A stretch of 15,714 nucleotides of DNA. It comes from RGIG8748 sp045532255. Its GTDB lineage: Bacteria > Bacillota > Clostridia > UMGS1810. Positions 6,101 through 13,133 of the stretch are shown one piece after another (position 1 is the stretch's first letter; the number at the start of each line of letters is the position of its first letter). Under the pieces are notes generated by a model, which worked only from the letters and a program-made list of their open reading frames with translations, searched no databases and was not told the DNA's origin. Both the position numbers and the translations under genes were made by a program. Location: contig JAZSFO010000002.1 of assembly GCA_045532255.1 (NCBI GenBank), positions 1 through 15,714 of the forward strand, in the 5' to 3' direction.

Positions 6101-6289
6101 TTACTTTATAGAATTTTCGTATGATTCAATCATCTTCTTAACCATCTGACCTCCAATAGAACCTGCCTGCTTGGATGTCAAATCGCCGTTGTAGCCGTTC
6201 TTTAAGTTAACGCCTACTTCAGATGCAGCTTCCATTTTAAATCTTTCCATTGCATCCTTTGCTTCGGGAACAACATGCTTGTTTGCCAT
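6101..6289 (-). CDS. Alpha/beta-type small acid-soluble spore protein (SASP)
   Basis: The product is 62 aa, of typical length, with GGAGGTGAT upstream of the ATG. The two family signatures are present: VVPEAKDAMERFKMEAASEV, which includes the region cut by the germination protease Gpr (around MEAASE), and the C-terminal GSIGGQMVKKMIESYE. These proteins coat and protect DNA in the dormant spore and are degraded on germination. In Bacillus they are made in the forespore under sigma-G. The gene has its own terminator and a possible sigma-G promoter. This is direct evidence that the organism forms endospores. Confidence 0.95.
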   Translation of the reverse strand: MANKHVVPEAKDAMERFKMEAASEVGVNLKNGYNGDLTSKQAGSIGGQMVKKMIESYENSIK

Positions 6290-6320
6290 AAAATATCACC
6301 TCCATGTGCTTTGATGGTTC

Positions 6321-6350
6321 TAATTTGTGTCAAAAGTGATATTTCTAAAC
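6321..6350 (-). promoter_or_regulatory. Possible sigma-G promoter of the SASP gene
   Basis: On the minus strand GTTTA (6350-6346), an 18-bp spacer and CAAATTA (6327-6321) partly match the forespore consensus GMATR and CATNHTA. They lie about 32 bp before the start codon. The call rests mainly on the gene being a SASP. Confidence 0.35.
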
Positions 6351-6368
6351 AGGTAATTTTTTGTAAAA

Positions 6369-6875
6369 TTATAATATTTCGCAGGGTATTTGCTGTGCAA
6401 GTGCTCTGTTGGTATACATTGGCTCGAGCGTGACATCCCTTACGCATTTTATAAAATCGGGAATAACAAATTCCTCGTCCTCGCTGTCTAATTCTATCTC
6501 AAGATACGCCTGCTTTTTCCAGAACGGAAAAACATCTATTTCTATATTGTGTCCCTCATACGGAAAACAGTATCGGGTCTTGTATATGATGTTAAGAGAG
6601 CTGTCTGCTCTTTTGGAAAGCTCGTTATACTCTTCCTCCGAGATAACCGTCTCTTCTTCGACTCGTGTCATGGCAGTAACATGATACTTAACGGTATGAT
6701 AATACTTAAATACATTATCTCTTCCGCGCTTTCGTATACGCTCGCTCTTGCCCTCGCATCCTGCAAGATATATCTGCTCAATATCCGTATGCGAACACTC
6801 AGGCATCGACATAATGCGCTTGAGGTCGGGGAACTCTATTATAAACTTTTTTTCAATTTCTAAGTTTTGTGACAT
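6369..6875 (-). CDS. CYTH-domain protein (triphosphate tunnel enzyme family)
   Basis: The product is 168 aa. The N-terminus MSQNLEIEKKF carries the CYTH signature ExExK (Glu6, Glu8, Lys10). Downstream come basic beta-strand residues (SERIRKRG, YYHTVKYH) and alternating acidic strands (EIDVFPFW, LEIELDSEDE) expected of a triphosphate tunnel fold. Family members hydrolyse inorganic triphosphate or thiamine triphosphate, or make cAMP (class IV cyclase); the substrate cannot be told here. It is the last gene of a three-gene minus-strand operon, starting 3 bp after the stop of the NTP_transf_5 gene. The only GGAG lies about 13 bp upstream, so translation is probably coupled. Confidence 0.82.
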   Translation of the reverse strand: MSQNLEIEKKFIIEFPDLKRIMSMPECSHTDIEQIYLAGCEGKSERIRKRGRDNVFKYYHTVKYHVTAMTRVEEETVISEEEYNELSKRADSSLNIIYKTRYCFPYEGHNIEIDVFPFWKKQAYLEIELDSEDEEFVIPDFIKCVRDVTLEPMYTNRALAQQIPCEIL

Positions 6876-6878
6876 ATA

Positions 6879-8036
6879 TTAACCCAGCTCCAGCTCATCA
6901 ATCAGTCTTTTTGCCTTTTCTTTTTTGTCTGCCGATAGATTGGCATTTTGTCTTGCAATCTCAAGTTGTGTGCCTGACTTATCCTTAAATAATATTCTGT
7001 GCCATCTCTTTACTTCGTAGTAAGGTGTAAGCCATCTCTTTTCCTCAAGTATGGGAAACTGATTTTTAAGCAGTTCTCTCGGAAGAAATATCCTTGATAA
7101 CAATTCCTTGATTTTTCCGCCTTTTTGTGCAACAGCCAAGGCAACCATATTTTCAAAGCTTCCGTATATTCCTGCGTTAAATATATATTCTTCTACCAAA
7201 TCCGTCAATTCATTTCCACAAGCTGTACCAAACCACACTGATATTATTTCAAATGCTGTATCTGCAAATACGGAAAGTCCTGATTTTTTCAAAAACTCAT
7301 ACAATTTATCATTGTCATATGAAAAATTATTTTTAAGAACAAATAAATCAAGAAATGGTCTTATACCGCAACCGCCGTTTTTGAAATGCTTTGACATATG
7401 AAATATATGATAAAACACAAAAAACTCAGGCATCATTCTGCATCTGTACTCATGTCCGTTTTCAACAAGCGAATAATCCCACACATTATCAAGTATGTCC
7501 TTGTTTGCACCTGCATTTTCATACAGCCTGAAATGAAGCTCCAGCTCCATTCCGGTATCCGACACAAATGCTATGTCATGAGAGCCGTTTCGCTGAAATT
7601 CATGGGAGAGCTTTGAACACAAAAGCTCCTTGGCTTTGTCAAGCTCGTCCTTATGTATGAGTATATCTGTATCACAGCTCGGACGCATTTCGGGTTTGGG
7701 ATACAGCTTTCTGAGCACAGAGCCTTTGAGCGGTATATGCTGTATACAATTCTGTTCAAAAAGCTCCGAAACACTGTTTAGCTCATGTTCAAGAAGCTGA
7801 TTATAGCCTATGCCAGAGAGCTGCTCATTAAAAAATACTTCCCTGACATCTCCATGAATTAAATCAAGCTTGGAAAGAGCATCGGCAACAATGTAAAAAA
7901 CCTCCTGCTTCATGGAAATATTGTATATTGATTCCAGTATTTCTTCATCAATAGCGGAAATTAAATTTTCATCAACAGGCAAACCAGTAAACTCATATCT
8001 GATTAGCTGTAAAATTAGTTTTTGAGATATGTTCAT
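6879..8036 (-). CDS. NTP_transf_5 family nucleotidyltransferase
   Basis: The product is 385 aa. Residues 101-127 read IPLKGSVLRKLYPKPEMRPS followed by CDTDILI, the hallmark of the uncharacterised nucleotidyltransferase family PF14907. Lys104/Gly105/Ser106 and the Asp122-x-Asp124 pair form the expected nucleotide and metal site, and MELELHFRL (about 163-171) supplies the later acidic strand. The helical C-terminal part (about 190-385) is unassigned. Family members are often found in polysaccharide or surface-structure loci, but substrates are unknown to me. It sits 20 bp downstream of the sugar-kinase-like gene and 3 bp upstream of the CYTH gene, clearly one transcription unit. The ribosome binding site AAGGAG is unusually far (about 13 bp) from the ATG. 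Confidence 0.82.
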   Translation of the reverse strand: MNISQKLILQLIRYEFTGLPVDENLISAIDEEILESIYNISMKQEVFYIVADALSKLDLIHGDVREVFFNEQLSGIGYNQLLEHELNSVSELFEQNCIQHIPLKGSVLRKLYPKPEMRPSCDTDILIHKDELDKAKELLCSKLSHEFQRNGSHDIAFVSDTGMELELHFRLYENAGANKDILDNVWDYSLVENGHEYRCRMMPEFFVFYHIFHMSKHFKNGGCGIRPFLDLFVLKNNFSYDNDKLYEFLKKSGLSVFADTAFEIISVWFGTACGNELTDLVEEYIFNAGIYGSFENMVALAVAQKGGKIKELLSRIFLPRELLKNQFPILEEKRWLTPYYEVKRWHRILFKDKSGTQLEIARQNANLSADKKEKAKRLIDELELG

Positions 8037-8056
8037 AAACTACTCTGAACTCCTTA

Positions 8057-9160
8057 TTATATCGGTATATTGGCTATCTCTGCCACTATGGCATTCATGC
8101 TTCCGAGTTTATCGTACATATCATCTGCCAAAGCAAGCTGAGATCGTGCGCGGACAAGATTGTGTCCTCTGTACAGGGTCTTGAAGTACTGATCGCCCGT
8201 AATATAGTCGTCCAAAAATCTAACGGCAAGCTCTATCGTCATAACAAATGCACCGAGTGCAAGGGTCTTGATTTCTATAGGTGTAAGTGCCGACACAACC
8301 TCGGGTATAAAGCCCTCGGAAAAAGCACGGAATTTGTCAATATCAAGTGCAACCTTGGAATAATCAGGCTCGTCCTCGGGAACTGTGTTGCAGGCAAAGC
8401 GAACTGCATCGCCAAAGTCATGTGCAACAAGTCCGGGCATTACGGTATCTAAGTCTATTACGGTCTTTGCCTTGCCTGATGTAGAATCAAAGAGAATATT
8501 GTTTATCTTGGTATCATTATGTGTAACACGCATTGGAAGCTCCTGCGAATCCACAAGCTCATTAAGTCTTACCGCAAGAGGTTTGTAGGCCTTAATTCTC
8601 TCTATCTCTTCCGTAACCTCATCTACCCTTCCGCAAGGGTCCTCATTAACATGACGCATAAGAACTGCTATACGGCTTCTGGTATTGTGAAAATTGGGAA
8701 TTGTCTCATAAAGAGAGCTTGCATCAAAGTCGGAAAGCATGGTCTGGAAATTACCAAAGGCATAGCCTGCAGACTTTAGCTTTTCGAGGTCATCGCAAGT
8801 ATTATATGTAACAGAATTGGGCACATATTCGGATATTCTCCAAAAGCCCTGATCTTCTGTGTAATAATTCTTTCCGTTTTCGCGATGTGCAAAGTGCATA
8901 ACACAATCCCTGCACTCTCCGCAAGCATCCAGCTTGTCGGAAATATGTGTGGTAATCTTATCTATGTTTTTCATAATCTTCTTGGGATTTTTGAAGACAA
9001 AGATGTTTACCTTTTGAAAAACATATCTCTTCTCCACGCCGTTATCGTTCATGTATACATCATAAGTTTGATTAACATTTCCGTTGCCGATTTGTTCAAT
9101 AGATGTTATCTCTCCGTTTAGCTGAAAAACTTCTGCAAGTTCAGTAAATTTTGTTTTCAT
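8057..9160 (-). CDS. Aminoglycoside-phosphotransferase-fold sugar kinase, NahK-like
   Basis: The product is 367 aa. The kinase fold is shown by the P-loop-like IGNGNVNQTY (24-33), the catalytic loop THNDTKINNILFD (His214, Asn215, catalytic Asp216) and the metal motif VIDLDTVMPGLVAHDFGDAVR (Asp236, Asp238). The HNDTK..NN..FD and IDLDTVMPGL wording is that of N-acetylhexosamine 1-kinases (NahK, lacto-N-biose/galacto-N-biose pathway) and their relatives, not of antibiotic kinases. It would convert a free sugar such as GlcNAc or GalNAc to the 1-phosphate in the cytoplasm; the sugar is an inference. It is the first gene of the kinase, NTP_transf_5, CYTH operon, with a sigma-A promoter at 9214-9242 and an AGAGG ribosome binding site. 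No lacto-N-biose phosphorylase gene is in the window. Confidence 0.85.
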   Translation of the reverse strand: MKTKFTELAEVFQLNGEITSIEQIGNGNVNQTYDVYMNDNGVEKRYVFQKVNIFVFKNPKKIMKNIDKITTHISDKLDACGECRDCVMHFAHRENGKNYYTEDQGFWRISEYVPNSVTYNTCDDLEKLKSAGYAFGNFQTMLSDFDASSLYETIPNFHNTRSRIAVLMRHVNEDPCGRVDEVTEEIERIKAYKPLAVRLNELVDSQELPMRVTHNDTKINNILFDSTSGKAKTVIDLDTVMPGLVAHDFGDAVRFACNTVPEDEPDYSKVALDIDKFRAFSEGFIPEVVSALTPIEIKTLALGAFVMTIELAVRFLDDYITGDQYFKTLYRGHNLVRARSQLALADDMYDKLGSMNAIVAEIANIPI

Positions 9161-9213
9161 AAGATACCTCTTTTACTATGTATTTTTTCATAACATGTTG
9201 AACACCTGTAATA

Positions 9214-9242
9214 ATTGTAACACAAACCAAAAGCAAATGCAA
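9214..9242 (-). promoter_or_regulatory. Promoter of the sugar-kinase operon
   Basis: On the minus strand TTGCAT (9242-9237), 17-bp spacer, TACAAT (9219-9214). It is a good sigma-A match about 54 bp before the kinase start and downstream of the gdhA terminator. Confidence 0.75.
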
Positions 9243-9287
9243 TGAGTTTTGAAAAAATACATCATATAATTGTGGAATTTTAAAATA

Positions 9288-9327
9288 AGCAAAAAAAACA
9301 GGCCTTTTCACAAGGAAAAGACCTGTT
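9288..9327 (-). terminator. gdhA terminator
   Basis: On the minus strand AACAGGTCTTTTC pairs with GAAAAGGCCTGTT (one mismatch) around a CTTGT loop, followed by a run of about eight T. It lies 18 bp after the gdhA stop codon. Confidence 0.9.
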
Positions 9328-9344
9328 GGAACTTTGAAATATAA

Positions 9345-10682
9345 TTAAATACCCTGAGCCATCATAGCATCTGCAATTTTCTGGAAGCCGGCAATGTTAG
9401 CACCTGCAATGAGGTCGCCTTCCATTCCGTATTCTTTAGCTGCATCGCTGCAGTTTTTGTAGATATTTACCATGATGCCGTGGAGCTTTTCGTCAACTTC
9501 TTCTCTGGACCAGGAGAGTCTCATGCTGTTCTGGCTCATTTCGAGAGCAGAAACAGCAACACCGCCTGCATTAACAGCCTTGGAAGGAGCAATTATAACG
9601 CCGTTTTCACGGAGATATTCAACAGCTTCATCGGTTGTAGGCATGTTTGCAACTTCAACATAGTACTTGATGCCGTTTGCAACTATCTTCTTAGCATCTT
9701 CAAGATTTACTTCGTTCTGGGTAGCACAGGGAAGAACAACATCAACCTTAACGCCCCAGGGCTTCTCGCCTGCAAAGAATTTAGCGCCGAATTTATCAGC
9801 ATAATCCTGTACTTTGTCACGGCCGGAAGCACGCATTTCGAGCATGTATGCTGCCTTTTCTTCTGTAATACCGTTTTCGTCATATACATATCCGTCAGGA
9901 CCTGAGATTGTAAGCACCTTACCGCCGAGGTGGTTAATCTTAAGAACCGCACCCCAAGCAACATTACCAAATCCGGATACTGCAAATGTCTTGCCCTTTA
10001 TGTCTTCGCCCATTTCCTTAAGAAGCTCGTTGCAGAAGTAAACTGCACCGTAACCTGTTGCTTCGGGACGGATAAGGCTGCCGCCGTATGCAAGACCCTT
10101 ACCGGTGAGAACTGCATTTTCAAAGTTGTTGCAGATTTTCTTGTACTGACCGAAGAGATAACCGATTTCTCTTGCACCAACACCGATATCGCCTGCGGGA
10201 ACATCAACATGAGAGCCGATGTGACGGTAAAGCTCTGTCATAAAGCTCTGGCAGAATCTCATTATTTCGCCATCGCTCTTGCCTCTGGGGTCAAAGTCAC
10301 TTCCGCCCTTGCCGCCGCCGATGGGAAGACCTGTAAGAGAATTCTTGAATATTTGTTCAAATCCAAGGAATTTAATAACGCCTATGTAAACTGAAGGATG
10401 GAAACGAAGACCGCCCTTGTAGGGTCCTATAGCACTGTTAAACTGTACTCTGAAACCTCTGTTTACCTGAACATTACCGTTGTCGTCAACCCAGGGAACA
10501 CGGAAGATAATCTGTCTTTCGGGTTCAACAATTCTTTCCAACAATGAAGCCTTCTCGTATTCGGGATGCTTCTCAATTACAGGAGCAAGGCTGTTAAGAA
10601 CATCTGAAACCGCCTGAATAAATTCCGGCTGGTTGCCGTCTTTTGCCTTAACCTGTTCCAATACTCTTTCAACGTATGTCAT
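9345..10682 (-). CDS. gdhA: Glutamate dehydrogenase (hexameric small type)
   Basis: The product is 445 aa. Numbering matches the well-studied Clostridium symbiosum enzyme exactly at the functional residues: Lys89 (GPYKGGLRF), Lys113, catalytic Lys125 (PIGGGKGGSDFDP) and Asp165 (VPAGDIG). It interconverts 2-oxoglutarate plus ammonia and glutamate. The nucleotide-binding domain has SGFGNVAWG (Phe238) and ISGPDGYVYD (Pro262, Asp263). These are the residues associated with NAD preference in the C. symbiosum enzyme; E. coli-type NADP enzymes read differently there. Automated labels for this family often say NADP-specific, so the cofactor should be treated as open, with NAD favoured. The start is set by GGGGGA 6 bp upstream. 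A sigma-A promoter is at 10748-10776 and a strong terminator follows. It is divergent from nfnAB. Confidence 0.97.
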   Translation of the reverse strand: MTYVERVLEQVKAKDGNQPEFIQAVSDVLNSLAPVIEKHPEYEKASLLERIVEPERQIIFRVPWVDDNGNVQVNRGFRVQFNSAIGPYKGGLRFHPSVYIGVIKFLGFEQIFKNSLTGLPIGGGKGGSDFDPRGKSDGEIMRFCQSFMTELYRHIGSHVDVPAGDIGVGAREIGYLFGQYKKICNNFENAVLTGKGLAYGGSLIRPEATGYGAVYFCNELLKEMGEDIKGKTFAVSGFGNVAWGAVLKINHLGGKVLTISGPDGYVYDENGITEEKAAYMLEMRASGRDKVQDYADKFGAKFFAGEKPWGVKVDVVLPCATQNEVNLEDAKKIVANGIKYYVEVANMPTTDEAVEYLRENGVIIAPSKAVNAGGVAVSALEMSQNSMRLSWSREEVDEKLHGIMVNIYKNCSDAAKEYGMEGDLIAGANIAGFQKIADAMMAQGI

Positions 10683-10706
10683 CTAAAGTCCCCCTTAAAT
10701 AAAATT

Positions 10707-10723
10707 TTGCATATTTAATGCAA
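10707..10723. promoter_or_regulatory. Inverted repeat in the gdhA leader
   Basis: TTGCAT-ATTTA-ATGCAA, a 6-bp perfect inverted repeat between the gdhA promoter and its ribosome binding site. It may be an operator or an mRNA hairpin. Only the symmetry supports it. Confidence 0.35.
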
Positions 10724-10747
10724 GATACATCGTGAAATATAAATATT

Positions 10748-10776
10748 ATTGTATCACTTTTGCTTAATTTTGTCAA
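10748..10776 (-). promoter_or_regulatory. gdhA promoter
   Basis: On the minus strand a perfect TTGACA (10776-10771), 17-bp spacer and TACAAT (10753-10748). This is a strong vegetative promoter, giving a leader of about 60 bases. Confidence 0.85.
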
Positions 10777-10793
10777 TAAAATATCATATATGC

Positions 10794-10823
10794 TTGACAA
10801 TTATTTTTTTGGAGTGTTATTAT
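10794..10823 (+). promoter_or_regulatory. nfnAB promoter
   Basis: TTGACA (10794-10799), 18-bp spacer, TATTAT (10818-10823). It points away from the gdhA promoter; the two -35 boxes are separated by 17 bp (10777-10793), on nearly opposite faces of one and a half helix turns. Confidence 0.75.
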
Positions 10824-10853
10824 ATATGTATGTTTATCAGAAGGAGTAAAACC

Positions 10854-11702
10854 ATGTCTTATAAAATTTTAAAAAAGAAAGAGCTAAATTCTCAAATATT
10901 CCTCATGGAAGTAGATGCACCTCTTGTTGCAAGAAGGGCAGAGCCGGGTCAGTTTATTATACTCAGAATAGATGAATACGGCGAAAGAGTACCTTTTACA
11001 ATTGCAGATTATGACAGAGAGAGGGGAACTGTTACTATAATAGTTCAGATTGTGGGCAAGACCACGAGACAGCTCTCTGCCATGAATGAGGGGGAGGATA
11101 TACTGGACTTTGCAGGACCTCTGGGAACACCTACCAAGCTCGACGGACTCAGGAGGGTTGCAGTAATAGGCGGAGGACTCGGAACTGCAATTGCATATCC
11201 TCAGGCGAAGAAGCTTTATTCAATGGGAGCGGATGTTACTGTAATTACAGGCTTTCGAAATGAGGAATATATAATCCTTAAAGATGAATTGCAAGAGGTA
11301 TGTAATAATCTGATTATTACCACCGATGACGGTTCAAACGGAGTAAAGGGCTTTGTTACAGACCGCCTCCAAGAACTGATTGAGAGCGGAGAAAAGTTTG
11401 ACGAGGTAATAGCAATCGGACCGCTCGTAATGATGAGGGCGGTATGCAACCTCACAAAACAGTATTCAACACCGACCACCGTATCCATGAATCCCGTTAT
11501 GATAGACGGTACGGGAATGTGCGGAGGATGCAGAGTCATAGTTGACGGTAAGACAAAGTTTGCTTGTGTTGACGGACCTGATTTCGACGGTCACAAGATA
11601 GATTGGGATATGGCACTAAACAGACAAAAGATGTTTAATGAGCACGAAAAAATATCATGTGACAAAGATAACTGCAGGATAGGGAGGACACATCATGCCT
11701 AA
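10854..11702 (+). CDS. nfnA: NfnA-type FAD/[2Fe-2S] subunit of ferredoxin:NAD(P) transhydrogenase
   Basis: The product is 282 aa. The frame is open back to 10749, but AGAAGGAG just before ATG 10854 and the family N-terminus decide the start. The FAD domain has RVPFTI (45-50), and the nucleotide domain has VIGGGLGTA (104-112). The C-terminal DGTGMCGGC and FACVDGPDFDGH place Cys223, Cys226 and Cys238 near Asp218 as [2Fe-2S] ligands. The same family is annotated as sulfide/dihydroorotate dehydrogenase-like electron-transfer subunits. Because the next gene encodes the GltA-like partner, the pair fits NfnAB, which couples NADH and reduced ferredoxin to NADP reduction by flavin-based electron bifurcation. 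Its last 8 bases overlap nfnB. Confidence 0.9.
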   Translation: MSYKILKKKELNSQIFLMEVDAPLVARRAEPGQFIILRIDEYGERVPFTIADYDRERGTVTIIVQIVGKTTRQLSAMNEGEDILDFAGPLGTPTKLDGLRRVAVIGGGLGTAIAYPQAKKLYSMGADVTVITGFRNEEYIILKDELQEVCNNLIITTDDGSNGVKGFVTDRLQELIESGEKFDEVIAIGPLVMMRAVCNLTKQYSTPTTVSMNPVMIDGTGMCGGCRVIVDGKTKFACVDGPDFDGHKIDWDMALNRQKMFNEHEKISCDKDNCRIGRTHHA

Positions 11703-13083
11703 TATGTCATTAAAGAAAACACCCATGCCGGAGCAAAAGCCTGAGGAAAGAATACATAATTTTGATGAGGTATTCTATGGCTACACACCTGAAATGGCAA
11801 TGGAAGAAGCACAAAGATGCCTTAAGTGTAAAAACAAACCCTGCACAGAGGGATGTCCCGTAAGAGTAAGGATACCCGAATTTATGGCATATGTTGCAGA
11901 GGGGAAATTTGAAGAAGCATACAGGGTAATTACAGATACCAACAGTCTGCCTGCGGTTTGCGGAAGAGTATGTCCGCAGGAAAGCCAGTGCGAAGCAAAA
12001 TGTGTTCGCTCAGTTAAGGGAGAACCCGTAGCCATAGGGCGAGTAGAGCGGTTTGTTGCAGACTGGCATATGGCAAATGGAACCGATGATATTAAAAAGC
12101 CTGAGCAAAACGGAAAGCGTGTTGCAGTTGTCGGCTCCGGACCGTCGGGTCTTACTGTTGCGGGTGACCTTGCCAAGAAAGGCTACGAAGTAACAATCTA
12201 TGAGGCATTTCATACTGCAGGCGGCGTGCTTATGTACGGCATTCCCGAATTCAGACTGCCCAAGGATATAGTAACCAAGGAGATAGAAAAACTCGAAAAA
12301 CTCGGTGTAGTAATAGAAAAGAATGTTGTAATCGGCAAGACGATACTGGTGGACGAGCTTTTTGAAGAATTCGGATTTGATGCGGTATATGTGGCATCAG
12401 GTGCGGGACTTCCTTCATTTTTGAGAATTGAGGGCGAGAGCCTTAACGGAGTTTATTCTGCAAATGAGTTTCTGACCCGTATAAATCTTATGAAGGGATA
12501 TAAGTTCCCCGAGTTTGACACACCCGTATATGTAGGCAAGCGTGTAGCGGTTTTCGGCGGAGGAAATGTTGCAATGGACGCTGCCAGAAGTGCAAAGAGA
12601 CTCGGAGCAGAAAAGGTATATATAATATACAGAAGAGGATTTAATGAGCTTCCTGCCCGCAGGGAAGAAGTTACGCACGCACAGGAGGAGGGCATAGAAT
12701 TTATGTTCCTTAAGAATCCTGTCAAATTCATAGGAGAAGACGGATGGGTTTGCGGTGTTGAGCTTATAAAGATGGAACTCGGAGAGCCTGATGCTTCGGG
12801 AAGAAGGTCGCCCGTTGCGATAGAGGGTTCGGAGCACATCGTAGATATAGATACCGCAGTAATTGCAATAGGCCAAAGCCCCAATCCTCTTATAAAGCAA
12901 ACAACAGATGACCTCGAAACAACACCAAGAGGATGTATAATCACGGACGAAAACGGCGCAACAACCAAGGAGCATGTGTATGCAGGCGGAGATGCCGTGA
13001 CGGGTGCAGCAACTGTAATTCTTGCCATGGGTGCAGGCAAAACTGCGGCTGCGGCAATAGATAAAGAACTTAACCAAAAATAA
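11695..13083 (+). CDS. nfnB: NfnB-type large subunit (glutamate synthase small-subunit homologue)
   Basis: The product is 462 aa. The N-terminal ferredoxin-like region has two cysteine sets, CLKCKNKPCTEGC (42, 45, 50, 54) and CGRVCPQESQCEAKC (89, 93, 99, 103), for two [4Fe-4S] clusters. The first FAD dinucleotide fold is VAVVGSGPSGLT (143-154) and the second, NADP(H)-binding, is VAVFGGGNVAMDAARSAKRL. C-terminal EHVYAGGDAVTG is the usual FAD-contacting motif. It was often labelled GltA or NADPH-dependent glutamate synthase, but no large GltB subunit is present, and the preceding gene is NfnA. It starts at ATG 11695 inside the nfnA 3' end, with AGGGAGG 8 bp upstream, so translation is coupled. 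A strong terminator follows directly. Confidence 0.92.
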   Translation: MPNMSLKKTPMPEQKPEERIHNFDEVFYGYTPEMAMEEAQRCLKCKNKPCTEGCPVRVRIPEFMAYVAEGKFEEAYRVITDTNSLPAVCGRVCPQESQCEAKCVRSVKGEPVAIGRVERFVADWHMANGTDDIKKPEQNGKRVAVVGSGPSGLTVAGDLAKKGYEVTIYEAFHTAGGVLMYGIPEFRLPKDIVTKEIEKLEKLGVVIEKNVVIGKTILVDELFEEFGFDAVYVASGAGLPSFLRIEGESLNGVYSANEFLTRINLMKGYKFPEFDTPVYVGKRVAVFGGGNVAMDAARSAKRLGAEKVYIIYRRGFNELPARREEVTHAQEEGIEFMFLKNPVKFIGEDGWVCGVELIKMELGEPDASGRRSPVAIEGSEHIVDIDTAVIAIGQSPNPLIKQTTDDLETTPRGCIITDENGATTKEHVYAGGDAVTGAATVILAMGAGKTAAAAIDKELNQK

Positions 13084-13089
13084 ATAACC

Positions 13090-13133
13090 AAACACCCCCA
13101 AGGAGCATAACATGTTCTAAGGGGGTGTTTTTT
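13090..13133 (+). terminator. nfnAB terminator
   Basis: AAACACCCCC (13090-13099) pairs perfectly with GGGGGTGTTT (13121-13130), followed by more T. The 3' arm GGGGGTG also serves as the best ribosome binding site for the GTG start of the subtilisin gene at 13134. The loop contains AGGAG, then ATG-TTC-TAA, probably by chance. Confidence 0.88.

Noticed and set aside
8057..9160. Antibiotic-resistance aminoglycoside phosphotransferase
   Set aside because: The fold is shared, but the HNDTK..NN and IDLDTVMPGL wording and operon context fit NahK-like sugar kinases instead.
9930..10394. 154-codon plus-strand frame inside gdhA
   Set aside because: Antisense shadow of gdhA with no ribosome binding site and no recognisable domain.
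10749..10853. N-terminal extension of the NfnA frame by 35 codons
   Set aside because: It would run through the nfnAB promoter, and the AGAAGGAG before ATG 10854 fixes the shorter start.
11695..13083. True glutamate synthase small subunit (gltD)
   Set aside because: No gltB large subunit is present, and the overlapping upstream gene is the NfnA-type subunit.
13100..13120. Mini-ORF (AGGAG, ATG-TTC-TAA) in the nfnAB terminator loop
   Set aside because: Two codons in a hairpin loop is most simply chance.
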